The position numbers and the translations under genes are program-made. A DNA stretch of 64,000 bases, from the NCBI GenBank assembly GCA_017303455.1, contig JAFLBM010000016.1, positions 56,269 to 120,268 of the forward strand, given 5' to 3'. Every line of letters starts with the position of its first letter. The first letter of the stretch is position 1. The notes under the pieces were generated by a model, which worked only from the letters and a program-made list of their open reading frames with translations, ran no database searches and was not told where the DNA came from. This DNA is from Chitinophagales bacterium (lineage in GTDB: Bacteria > Bacteroidota > Bacteroidia > Chitinophagales > Chitinophagaceae). Positions 44,610 to 52,481 of this stretch are shown in pieces.

Positions 44610-45476
44610 ATGCCAAGAATCATCAAATCAGGTCTCATCCAGATGTCTTTGCCAAAAACCGAAGGCGAAGGAACCATTGCAGAAATCAAAGAAGCGATGG
44701 TGCAGAAACATATTCCCTTAATTGAAGAAGCCGGTAAAAAAGGAGTACAGATACTCTGCTTCCAGGAAATATTCAATACGCCGTACTTCTGCCCCGGCCA
44801 GGATAAAGCCTGGTACGAAAGTGCAGAAACTGTTCCCGGTCCCACCATTGAACGGATGCAGGAATATGCGAAGAAGTATAACATGGTGATGATCGTTCCG
44901 GTCTATGAAAAAGAACAGGCCGGTGTGTTGTACAATACAGCAGCCGTGATTGATGCCGATGGAACCTATCTCGGCAAGTACCGGAAGAATCATATTCCGC
45001 ATACAAGTGGTTTCTGGGAAAAATTTTTCTTTAAACCCGGTAACCTCGGTTATCCTGTCTTTCAAACCAAGTATGCTAAAGTAGGTGTGTATATCTGTTA
45101 TGACCGTCATTTCCCGGATGGTGCCCGGATACTCGGATTGAACGGTGCCGAGATCGTGTATAATCCTTCGGCTACGGTGGCGGGTCTCTCTCAGTATTTA
45201 TGGAAACTGGAACAACCGGCCCATGCGGCTGCGAATGGTTATTTTATGGGCTGCATCAATCGTGTTGGTACCGAAAAGCCCTGGAACCTCGGCAAGTTTT
45301 ATGGCAGCAGCTATTTCGTTGATCCCAGGGGACAAATTTTTGCACAGGCCAGTGAAGACAATGATGAATTACTGATCGCTGAATTTGATCTCGATATGAT
45401 CGAACAGGTAAGAAGTGTGTGGCAGTTCTTCCGGGACAGAAGACCGGAGACCTACGGGAAGTTAGTCGAACTTTAA
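44610..45476 (+). CDS. Beta-ureidopropionase (nitrilase superfamily)
   Basis: 288 residues with the nitrilase triad: Glu53 in LCFQEIFNTPYF, Lys126 in GKYRKNHIP and Cys163 in VGVYICYDRHFPDGARILG. In context it hydrolyses N-carbamoyl-beta-alanine to beta-alanine, CO2 and ammonia. AHAAANGYFMGCINRVGTE and FGSSYF-like FYGSSYFVDPRGQ fit the N-carbamoyl-amidase/ureidopropionase branch. Unlike its neighbours it has a normal N-terminus without a palindrome-derived leader. Confidence 0.92.
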   Translation: MPRIIKSGLIQMSLPKTEGEGTIAEIKEAMVQKHIPLIEEAGKKGVQILCFQEIFNTPYFCPGQDKAWYESAETVPGPTIERMQEYAKKYNMVMIVPVYEKEQAGVLYNTAAVIDADGTYLGKYRKNHIPHTSGFWEKFFFKPGNLGYPVFQTKYAKVGVYICYDRHFPDGARILGLNGAEIVYNPSATVAGLSQYLWKLEQPAHAAANGYFMGCINRVGTEKPWNLGKFYGSSYFVDPRGQIFAQASEDNDELLIAEFDLDMIEQVRSVWQFFRDRRPETYGKLVEL

Positions 45477-45639
45477 GCCCCTGTCCCCTAAAGGGGAACT
45501 CAGGTTTGATGATTCATTACAATTTTGAAAAGTAAAAATTGCCAAGAGTTCACTTCCCCTCCCTGGAGGGGCGAATTGAGGAAAAGAAAGTGCTGTAGAG
45601 ATTTGGGGTAGGTTTCCTCTGCAGTTCAAAAAAATTTTT
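45477..45639. repeat. Intergenic palindromes before preT
   Basis: Two elements: CCCCTGTCCCCTAAAGGGG with GAACTCAGG (45477-45506), and TCCCCTCCCTGGAGGGG with CGAATTGAGG (about 45554-45580), of the same GC-rich type as in the coding regions. No gene is seen in this gap. Confidence 0.65.
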
Positions 45640-46995
45640 ATGCCAGTAAAAAATAACAGGTTAACCAACGAACAATACGAAGCCAGCTTCAGCGACATTC
45701 ACCCGCCGTATGAAAGTATAACGGCGGCTAAAGTGGATGCCAACCGTTGTTTGTTTTGTTATGATGCCCCCTGCATGAAAAGCTGCCCCACCAGTATTGA
45801 TGTGCCCAAATTCATCAAACAGATCGCTACAGAAAATATAAAAGGGTCTGCCAAAACCATTTTCTCTTCCAATATTATGGGAGCAGGTTGCAGCAAGGTT
45901 TGTCCCGTAGAAAAATTATGCGAAGGGGCCTGTGTCTATAATTTACTGGAAGAAGAACCGATCCCCATTGCCAAACTGCAGCGCTACAGCACCGAAATGG
46001 CGATGAAGGAAAAATGGCAACTGTTTGAGCGGAAGCCCTCCCCTTCAGGGGCCGGGGGTGTGAGAAGGGTAGCGATAGTGGGTGCGGGCCCCGCCGGCTT
46101 AAGCTGTGCTCATGTATTATCAAGAGAAGGAATTGATGTAACGATCTATGAAAAAGAAAGCAAGGGCGGCGGACTGATGACCTATGGCATCGCTGCTTAT
46201 AAAGTAACTCCGCAGTTTTGTGAGGATGAAGTGAACTATATTTTATCCATCGGCGGTATTGAGATCAGATACAACCAGGAACTGGGAAAGGACATTACCT
46301 TATCACAACTGAAAAAAGAATACGATGCTGTTTACCTCGGCATCGGAGTTGGTGTGGCCAGGCAATTAGATATTCCGGGAGAAAAATTAGAAGGTGTTAC
46401 TGATGCGATCCGATTTATCTATGATATCCGCACCAAAGGTTATCCTGCCGTTCCGGTGGGTGATAAAGTTGCCGTGATCGGCATGGGCATGACGGCCATT
46501 GATGCCGCCACCCAGGCCAAACGTCTCGGTGCAAAAGAAGTAACGCTGGTGTACAGGAGAACAGAAGCCGAAAAACCCTGCACCGACGTGGAACTGGATA
46601 TTGCCAGAACAGACGGCTGCGGAATCATCTGGCTGGCAGCGCCCAAAAAAATAAAGGGCACACAGGGAAAAGTAAAACAACTCGTTTGCAGTGTAATGAA
46701 ACTCGGCGAGCCCGATGCCAGCGGCCGCCGTTCCCCGGTTGATACGGGGGAAACATTCACCCTCGATGTGGACATGGTCATCAAAGCAGCAGGACAAGTA
46801 CCGTTTGAAAAATTAGTGAAGAAGTATAACCTGGATAATAAGAACGGTAAGATTGTGATCAATGAGAATTGTGCTACCAATATTAAAGGTGTTTTCGCAG
46901 GTGGTGATGCCGTGAATGGCGGTAAGGAAGTAGTAGATGCGGTGCAGGCAGGAAAGGACGGGGCAAGAGCAATACTAAAATACCTCGCCCCCTAA
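45640..46995 (+). CDS. preT: NAD-dependent dihydropyrimidine dehydrogenase subunit PreT
   Basis: 451 residues. An N-terminal 4Fe-4S region (CLFCYDAPCMKSCPTSID, CSKVCPVEKLCEGACV) leads to FAD- and NAD-binding folds (VAIVGAGPAGLSCAHVLSRE, VAVIGMGMTAIDAATQ). This is the glutamate-synthase-small-chain-like subunit that passes electrons from NADH to PreA. A palindromic element (46033-46066) is translated between FERKPSPS and the first dinucleotide motif, adding a few residues (GAGG). The stop codon lies in another element (GCCCCCTAAA at 46987). Confidence 0.92.
   Translation: MPVKNNRLTNEQYEASFSDIHPPYESITAAKVDANRCLFCYDAPCMKSCPTSIDVPKFIKQIATENIKGSAKTIFSSNIMGAGCSKVCPVEKLCEGACVYNLLEEEPIPIAKLQRYSTEMAMKEKWQLFERKPSPSGAGGVRRVAIVGAGPAGLSCAHVLSREGIDVTIYEKESKGGGLMTYGIAAYKVTPQFCEDEVNYILSIGGIEIRYNQELGKDITLSQLKKEYDAVYLGIGVGVARQLDIPGEKLEGVTDAIRFIYDIRTKGYPAVPVGDKVAVIGMGMTAIDAATQAKRLGAKEVTLVYRRTEAEKPCTDVELDIARTDGCGIIWLAAPKKIKGTQGKVKQLVCSVMKLGEPDASGRRSPVDTGETFTLDVDMVIKAAGQVPFEKLVKKYNLDNKNGKIVINENCATNIKGVFAGGDAVNGGKEVVDAVQAGKDGARAILKYLAP
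46033..46066. repeat. Palindromic element inside preT coding sequence
   Basis: AAGCCCTCCCC-TTCA-GGGG followed by CCGGGGGTGTGAGA, translated in frame as KPSPSGAGGVR. It sits in the linker before the FAD-binding fold. Confidence 0.7.
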
Positions 46996-47040
46996 ACCTG
47001 CCTGGCGGCAGGCAGGTCCCCAGCAAGGGGACTTTAGAAC
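46987..47040. repeat. Palindrome nested in a second palindromic element
   Basis: GCCCCCTAAA (46987-46996), then CCTGCCTGGCGGCAGGCAGG (46997-47016), then TCCCCAGCAAGGGGACTTTA and GAAC (47017-47040). At 42939-42973 the same outer element is present without the 20-base insert. The TAA is the preT stop. Confidence 0.8.
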
Positions 47041-47093
47041 CCTAAAGCACAGAAGTTCGTTGTAAATATTCAACAAGTCAACTATAAACAAAT

Positions 47094-47336
47094 ATGGCTT
47101 TGTTATTGAAAATAATACTTGACCAACCCGTTATAATATTGGGCATTTGTTTCATTGCAATTGGTTTCGTCAGCTTGATATTTAAAGTCTTTAATGCCAC
47201 AGAGAGAGAAAACAAATATGTAAATGGAAACAGAACAAATAACAGGGAAAGTAAAATTGAAAAAAAGATACTAGTAGTTATATTGATTGCAATTATAATT
47301 GCATTAATTGTTTTTATTTATCAACTGAGAAAATAA
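47094..47336 (+). CDS. Small membrane protein, unknown
   Basis: 80 residues with two membrane segments (PVIILGICFIAIGFVSLIFK and KKILVVILIAIIIALIVFIY) separated by an Asn/Glu/Lys-rich loop. The DNA looks AT-rich compared with preT and preA, between which it lies. It has no recognised family and is probably a passenger. Confidence 0.55.
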   Translation: MALLLKIILDQPVIILGICFIAIGFVSLIFKVFNATERENKYVNGNRTNNRESKIEKKILVVILIAIIIALIVFIYQLRK

Positions 47337-47352
47337 AAAAGCAGTTTCTTAC

Positions 47353-47499
47353 AGCCCCGTAGGGGGCTGAATATCGGTAGCCCGGATGTAAATCCGGGGC
47401 AATGAAAATGCAAAAAGATTTTTCAGAACCCCGTAGGGGTTCAACATTGTTGAATAGCGAACAGAACCCTGAAGAGTGTAATCCCGCCACAGGGCGGGA
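47353..47499. repeat. Cluster of REP-like palindromes between preT and preA
   Basis: AGCCCCGTAGGGGGCT (47353-47368) followed by ATCGGTAGC, CCCGGATGTAAATCCGGGG (47381-47399), GAACCCCGTAGGGGTTC (47426-47442), and a TCCCGCC/GGCGGGA hairpin (about 47482-47499). The first and third match the palindrome next to the transposase pseudogene at 25526. Between here and 47594 there is also a C/T/A-rich tandem stretch (about 47552-47587). Confidence 0.75.
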
Positions 47500-47594
47500 C
47501 AAGCTGCACAAAAGCTCAATAGAATTACAAAAGACGGCAACATAAAACCAACCTTTAAACCTCTTAAACCTTTTGAACTTTTAAACTAGCTATA

Positions 47595-48863
47595 ATGGCA
47601 GACATCTCATCAACCTTCCTCGGCATCAGCTCCCCCAACCCTTACTGGCTGGCCAGTGCGCCGCCGACGGATAAAAAATACAATGTGCTCCGGGCTTTTG
47701 AAGCCGGCTGGGGCGGTGTGGTCTGGAAAACACTGGGCTCGCAGGTAAAAAATGTATCGTCAAGATATTCCGCTGTTGATTTTGGCGGGCAGCGGGTCAT
47801 GGGGTTTAATAATATCGAACTCATCAGCGACCGGCCGCTGGACATCAACTTACAAGAGATCGCCGAATGTGTCCGCTTATTCCCCGACCGGGCCATGATC
47901 GTTTCACTTATGGCGGACAACGATAAAAAAAGCTGGCATGAACTTATCAAAAAAGTGGAAGACACCGGTGCCCATGGACTCGAACTCAATTTCGGTTGCC
48001 CGCATGGCATGACGGAAAGAGGCATGGGTGCTGCCGTGGGACAAGACCCCGAAATTGCCTGCATGGTGGTGGAATGGGTGATGGAAGCCGCCACCCTGCC
48101 TGTGATCACCAAGCTTACGCCCAATGTACACTCCGTGGTACCAACAGGCCGTTCCGTGGTAAAAGCCGGCACCAACGGCCTGTCACTGATCAACACCATA
48201 CAATCGGTGACGGGTATTGATTTGGATACGCTGGTGCCCAATCCTTATGTGGCAGGTAAGAGTGTGTTTGGTGGCTATTGCGGCCCGGCCGTTAAACCCA
48301 TTGCTTTAAAAATGCTTACGACCATTGCACAGGATGAGCTTACCAAAAAAGTACCCATCAGCGGCATTGGCGGCATCAGCACCTGGAAAGATGCGGTGGA
48401 GTTTATGCTGCTCGGTGCATCTAACGTACAGGTATGCACGGCGGCCATGAAACATGGGTTCCGAATTATTGAAGATCTCTGCGAAGGGCTCAACAACTGG
48501 ATGGACGAGAAAGGCTTTGCCACCCTTGATGATTTTATCGGCAAGTCCGTGCCCACGATTACGCATTGGGAAGACCTGGACATCAACTATCACCATATCG
48601 CAAAGATCAACCAGGACAAATGCATCCATTGTGGTCTCTGCTATATTGCCTGCGAGGACACCTCGCACCAGTCCATTAATCTTACCTATGGTAAGCCTTA
48701 CAATACCTACACGATAAAAGAACAGGAATGTGTGGGCTGCAATCTCTGCCAGCTCGTTTGCCCGGTGGATGATTGTATTACCATGGAAGAGCATCGTGTA
48801 GCACCGGAATATTTGAATTGGGTTGAGTGGCAGAAAAGAGGATTGCCGTTGAATGATCATTAA
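47595..48863 (+). CDS. preA: NAD-dependent dihydropyrimidine dehydrogenase subunit PreA
   Basis: 422 residues. A dihydroorotate-dehydrogenase-like FMN barrel (SSPNPYWLASAPPTDKKYNV, LELNFGCPHGMTERGMGAAV, VPISGIGGISTWKDAVEFML) is followed by a two-cluster ferredoxin domain (CIHCGLCYIACEDTSHQ; CVGCNLCQLVCPVDDC). With PreT it reduces uracil and thymine to the dihydro forms with NADH. It is the last gene of the cluster and is followed 35 bases later by the right copy of the 27-base inverted repeat. Confidence 0.94.
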   Translation: MADISSTFLGISSPNPYWLASAPPTDKKYNVLRAFEAGWGGVVWKTLGSQVKNVSSRYSAVDFGGQRVMGFNNIELISDRPLDINLQEIAECVRLFPDRAMIVSLMADNDKKSWHELIKKVEDTGAHGLELNFGCPHGMTERGMGAAVGQDPEIACMVVEWVMEAATLPVITKLTPNVHSVVPTGRSVVKAGTNGLSLINTIQSVTGIDLDTLVPNPYVAGKSVFGGYCGPAVKPIALKMLTTIAQDELTKKVPISGIGGISTWKDAVEFMLLGASNVQVCTAAMKHGFRIIEDLCEGLNNWMDEKGFATLDDFIGKSVPTITHWEDLDINYHHIAKINQDKCIHCGLCYIACEDTSHQSINLTYGKPYNTYTIKEQECVGCNLCQLVCPVDDCITMEEHRVAPEYLNWVEWQKRGLPLNDH

Positions 48864-48898
48864 ACCGGCTTCAGTATTTCATGGCATCGTCTGTTGCG

Positions 48899-48925
48899 TC
48901 GCACTCTTCATCGTTCGGTAATCCT
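48899..48925 (-). repeat. 27-base inverted repeat, right copy
   Basis: Exact reverse complement of 39835-39861. It lies 35 bases after the preA stop. Confidence 0.85.
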
Positions 48926-49029
48926 ATTGGGCATATGCGAAGCTTGCTTGATTCTTTTGAGGTATCTTTAATGAACTTTGTTGACAAAGGAAAAAAAACC
49001 AACAGCGGCTTAAAATAAATAATATAGTC

Positions 49030-49803
49030 ATGAACTATTCAACGGAAGACAAAAGACCCATGCTACCAAAAATTGATACTTTTGTAAAAGCCTTTTCTAC
49101 TTTTATCACTTTCTTAGTTTCGGTAAATATTATTAAGAATGCTCTTTACTACTCATCCTTCCAAATAAAGTTTACCGACTATATTGATTTCTCTGAAGCT
49201 CTTTTGCTTTTTTTTGATGACATTTCTGTATCAATAGCTCTTTTGCTTTACTTAATTCTTTTCGCTGTTATTGCCCCACCAGATCAATATGAAATAGTAA
49301 ATCTCAAAAAGAATACGAAAGCAAATCTCAGTATAGAAGAGCTGATGTGTTTATTTCTTTTAGTTCTTAACTCCACTATTATTGCCATCTATTTGATAAG
49401 TGTTAGAGAAATTTATTGGATTGCCGCAATAAGTATAATTTTATTGCAATTAATTTTCATTATTATAGTTTATACCGCATTAAAAAAATCACTCAAAAGA
49501 AAATTCAAAGAATTTGATCTTTCTACAAACTTAAAATACGTTTGGCCGTTATTAAGCCTAATATTTTTCACTCTATTTTCTCTTCATTTAAAAACAAGAA
49601 AAATTCTTCATGGTTCAGCCAAAACAAAGATTTATGGAGTTCAATCTGATAACCAAATAATAGCATCAAGTAAAGACACCGTTTATCTTGGAAGGACAAA
49701 AAACTACATCTTTCTTTTTTGTAAAACACAAAAAAAAGCCTTGATATATCAATCAAAAGATTTTAAAAGATTAGAATTTATGGCGGAAAATAACATCCAA
49801 TAA
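49030..49803 (+). CDS. Membrane protein, unknown
   Basis: 257 residues, AT-rich DNA. About four or five membrane segments (FSTFITFLVSVNIIKNALYY, VSIALLLYLILFAVIAPP, LMCLFLLVLNSTIIAIYLIS, IYWIAAISIILLQLIFIIIV, VWPLLSLIFFTLFSL) followed by a soluble C-terminus with a beta hairpin (SAKTKIYGVQSDNQIIASSK, TVYLGRTKNYIFLF). I recognise no family. It starts the accessory stretch after the pyrimidine cluster and looks like an orphan gene. Confidence 0.65.
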   Translation: MNYSTEDKRPMLPKIDTFVKAFSTFITFLVSVNIIKNALYYSSFQIKFTDYIDFSEALLLFFDDISVSIALLLYLILFAVIAPPDQYEIVNLKKNTKANLSIEELMCLFLLVLNSTIIAIYLISVREIYWIAAISIILLQLIFIIIVYTALKKSLKRKFKEFDLSTNLKYVWPLLSLIFFTLFSLHLKTRKILHGSAKTKIYGVQSDNQIIASSKDTVYLGRTKNYIFLFCKTQKKALIYQSKDFKRLEFMAENNIQ

Positions 49804-49870
49804 AAAAAATCATCATTATCCGAAATCTGCAATTTCTCCGCATAACAAAGTCGTCCCTATGTCCCGCTGA

Positions 49871-49923
49871 CGGGGGCCGGATCGCCGAGCAGGTTGCATT
49901 ACCAAACCGGGGTGGAGCAAACC
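49871..49923 (+). repeat. Direct repeat (53 bases), left copy
   Basis: Matches 51195-51247 with about three mismatches (core GGGGGCCGGATCGCCGA and ACCAAACCGGGGTGGAGCAA). The two copies bracket the orphan genes at 50.1-51.0 kb. The stretch 49804-50058 otherwise holds no gene I can see. Confidence 0.75.
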
Positions 49924-50058
49924 ACTGGCCGCAGCAGGTCACACCTCCGATAATCAATGACTCCATGTAGTAAAGTGGGTGATTTCACCCTTTACAAATA
50001 TTTTCTCCCAATTTATATTTGTTGGTAGATATAAAATTTACTGATCAAAAAAATTACC

Positions 50059-50375
50059 ATGGCTTACGAAGAAAAAAAACTCAGCACAGACTATGTTGCA
50101 CAGGCAGCCGTGTGGTGGTTGTAGCTTCAGGATCGGCTGAAGATAACTTTGTACATGATGTCATTTCATCACCTACTCAAACATTCACTGTTTCTATTCA
50201 CGTCAGTTCCACCTACCAGGTTGATCGTATTGGCGGAAATGCTGGTGTTGAAATCAGGTGGGTTGTTATCTTCCGCACCGGCGGGTATTCCAATAAACTA
50301 CACGACGAGATTGGTGTTTGTCCTTCAACAACAACAAACAAAATGAAACATATTATTTACAAACAGGTGTCTTAA
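50059..50375 (+). pseudogene. Frameshifted small gene, unknown
   Basis: From the ATG at 50059 the frame reads MAYEEKKLSTDYVAQAAV and stops at 50124. Removing two bases in the run GTGTGGTGG near 50110 gives a continuous product of about 104 residues: AQAAVVVVASGSAEDNF then QTFTVSIHVSSTYQVDRIGG and GVEIRWVVIFRTGGYSNKLH to the stop at 50375. A dinucleotide duplication is the simplest cause. The family is unknown; the composition suggests a beta-rich soluble protein. Confidence 0.5.
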
Positions 50376-50469
50376 AGTTTAAGTGGCGAGGGGAAGAATA
50401 CAACCGCAAGAGGTGTAAAACTTATTACTAGAAAAAATTATATTTTTAATCTACTAAAAACGCTAAAAA

Positions 50470-51006
50470 ATGGAAACAAGTAATATTATCCAACAACTCG
50501 TTTCAGAAAAGAAAAATCTGCCTATTACGAGCAATACGGAATTAAATATTGAGTCTCGAAATTCTGCGTCTGATTATTCTATAATTAAAATCAATTATTC
50601 AGCGTTACTCAGTCCGAGAGACGGAAAGCCACAGGTAGTAGTAGTACCTCATGGCTATGGATTTTATTGGCTTAGAACATATAACGCAGGGTGGACTGAT
50701 AATAAAGCAGTAGGCACCCGTCCATTGGAGGGGTTTGATTTTGATAATGCAAACCAATATGTATATGATGCAAATAGAGCCCAGCTTGTTGCTATTATTG
50801 ATGACAAATATGCTTATTATGAGCCTAAATTTGATGAGTCTTTGGGTGGTTCTTATATTTTCCCTAATAGAAGCGGTAAAGATTGGCAGCTATTTTTTTA
50901 TATAAACGATAGAATGGATGCCATGCCCAATGGCAAAAGTTATTATTCAGATAATGCTGGAAGTGCAAACTGTGATTTTGTAGTTTATCGGCTTCCCGAT
51001 GCATAA
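50470..51006 (+). CDS. Hypothetical protein
   Basis: 178 residues without signal peptide or membrane segments. Tyr-, Asn- and Asp-rich, beta-looking segments (VVVVPHGYGFYWLRTYNAGW, YVYDANRAQLVAIIDDKYAY, GKDWQLFFYINDRMDAMPNG, NCDFVVYRLPDA). No family recognised; it could be a lectin- or sandwich-like protein. The gene is bounded by the frameshifted gene on the left and a repeat block on the right. Confidence 0.65.
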   Translation: METSNIIQQLVSEKKNLPITSNTELNIESRNSASDYSIIKINYSALLSPRDGKPQVVVVPHGYGFYWLRTYNAGWTDNKAVGTRPLEGFDFDNANQYVYDANRAQLVAIIDDKYAYYEPKFDESLGGSYIFPNRSGKDWQLFFYINDRMDAMPNGKSYYSDNAGSANCDFVVYRLPDA

Positions 51007-51021
51007 GCCCCCCGTTGTTCG

Positions 51022-51247
51022 GAGTCTTCCTGTCAATAATGAATATTAAACTATAGGATAGTTGCGCTGAGACTGCGTCTCTGCCTGCCTGTCCGGTAGG
51101 CAGGTACCTGCATGCTAAAAGCCGTCATTATATCCCTCCTTTTCGCATTCCGCCACTTATCCCCGCATAGCGGAGTCTGCCTGTCCCCCGTGGGCGGGGG
51201 CCGGATCGCCGAACAGGTTGCAGCACCAAACCGGGGTGGAGCAAACA
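51022..51247. repeat. Repeat block: diverged long repeat plus 53-base direct repeat
   Basis: The gap 51007-51346 holds no gene. It contains a diverged copy (51022-51160) of a sequence found again at 52482-52595 (shared blocks CTAAAAGCCGTCA and CCCTCCTTTTCG), the palindrome CCTGCCTGTCCGGTAGGCAGG-like element at 51084-51104 (related to the insert at 46997), and the right copy of the 53-base direct repeat (51195-51247). Confidence 0.7.
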
Positions 51248-51346
51248 ACGAGCCGCTTGAAGCCCACCCCCAATTGGAGTCTCACTTTATTCGTAGTACT
51301 TCCCCCGCCTGCGGGGGATAACGAATACCCAGAATTTCGTAAAGCA

Positions 51347-51739
51347 CTACCCCTGAGAACTCAACTTCTTCTCAATCCACTCTTCCAGGCAGCTATGCAC
51401 CCATTGTATATTCGTCAGCACTTCATGATTCGTAAACCGCAGTACGGTAAACCCCGCTTCTTCCAATGCCTTCTGTCTTTCCTTATCTTTTTTTATAACC
51501 TCCTCCAGTTCATGAATACTTCCATCCACTTCAACGATCAGCATTAGAGGCTTACACATAAAATCAGCAATATAGTTCAGCACCGGTCGCTGCCGCCTGA
51601 AGCCATAACCTTTCATTGTACCTGCACGGAGAACATACTTCCATAAGCAGGCCTCTGCCTTGGTCATTTCCTTCCGCAAGCGGTTAGCATAAGGCTGCAG
51701 GTTCTTATTGTAATGGTGATTGCTGTATCCTTCGGCCAT
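51347..51739 (-). CDS. DUF559 (Vsr-like) endonuclease-type protein
   Basis: 130 residues with the DUF559 pattern: ANRLRKEMTKAEACLWKYVL, GYGFRRQRPVLNYIADFMC, LIVEVDGSIHELEEVIKKD and GFTVLRFTNHEVLTNIQWV. The fold belongs to the restriction-endonuclease/Vsr-like group; the acidic residues in ADFMCKPLMLIVEVDGS are in place for metal binding. Biological role unknown. It sits between two diverged repeat blocks (51.0-51.2 and 52.5-52.6 kb), consistent with a mobile cargo. Confidence 0.88.
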   Translation of the reverse strand: MAEGYSNHHYNKNLQPYANRLRKEMTKAEACLWKYVLRAGTMKGYGFRRQRPVLNYIADFMCKPLMLIVEVDGSIHELEEVIKKDKERQKALEEAGFTVLRFTNHEVLTNIQWVHSCLEEWIEKKLSSQG

Positions 51740-51904
51740 CTGGTTAAATTACAAAATTTCCCTGGCGTCAAACATGGATGCTTCCGGATAGTCACCGGGA
51801 TGCCGGGGCAACTATTACCAGCAATAATCTTTCGGGCAAGTTCAATGTAATAGGGCAACAGGCCGTTCAGGGCTAAATTAAAACTAACAACAGGCGAAGC
51901 CAAC

Positions 51905-52402
51905 TTACTTCGTATACTTGAACCGCAAGACCAGGGGTGTGTCAATGCCGGGGTAGCTTAATTCCACTTCTTCCTCCCCTGATTCACTAATTCGATAATC
52001 ATCCCATCTGTGTGTAAACCAGTCCCCCGAGTCTTCACTGTTCATTTTGTCAAAACTATAAACCAGGTGATCAAACACCTGTGTAATGGCATCAGTTAGT
52101 TTTTTAACATACGCCTTCAGCTCTGCATCGGTCGCTTCGTAGCCGGTGAAATCAAAGATGAGTTCCACGGTACCGTCACCCTCAGATATTTCAACAATAC
52201 CCTTTACCCCACAGAAAGTTTGATTGGTAGTCCATTGGTAATCCCTGCCACCGATGGGTTGCTTTTTCCATTTTTCAAAAGATTGAAACGATTTCTCAAA
52301 CAGCTGCAACTTACTTTTCAATTCTGTACAATTGACAGGCAATTTCTTTTGAGCAAAAAGGCTAAGCGGAAAAATTACAATGGTGATGAATAACCATCTC
52401 AT
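51905..52402 (-). CDS. Secreted protein, unknown
   Basis: 165 residues with a signal peptide (LFITIVIFPLSLFAQ). The mature protein has two cysteines (VNCTEL, TFCGVK) and alternating strands and helices (GIVEISEGDGTVELIFDFTG, ELKAYVKKLTDAITQVFDHL, DTPLVLRFKYTK). No family recognised. It may be a small periplasmic protein. Confidence 0.65.
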   Translation of the reverse strand: MRWLFITIVIFPLSLFAQKKLPVNCTELKSKLQLFEKSFQSFEKWKKQPIGGRDYQWTTNQTFCGVKGIVEISEGDGTVELIFDFTGYEATDAELKAYVKKLTDAITQVFDHLVYSFDKMNSEDSGDWFTHRWDDYRISESGEEEVELSYPGIDTPLVLRFKYTK

Positions 52403-52481
52403 GGTTCGTATTTTTGGTAAGGTAGTTATTAAAATTAAGATAACAACTGTGCCGGTTCAATCAGGATCGCTGTTCCCCGCA

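Noticed and set aside
47353..47499. The palindrome cluster as a CRISPR array
   Set aside because: The repeats differ in sequence and spacing, there are no regular spacers and no cas genes nearby.
50019..50375. The longer 118-residue frame at 50019 as a real gene
   Set aside because: Its N-terminal part is out of frame with the better start at 50059 and looks non-protein-like (GLRRKKTQHRLCCTGSR); the frameshift model explains both halves.
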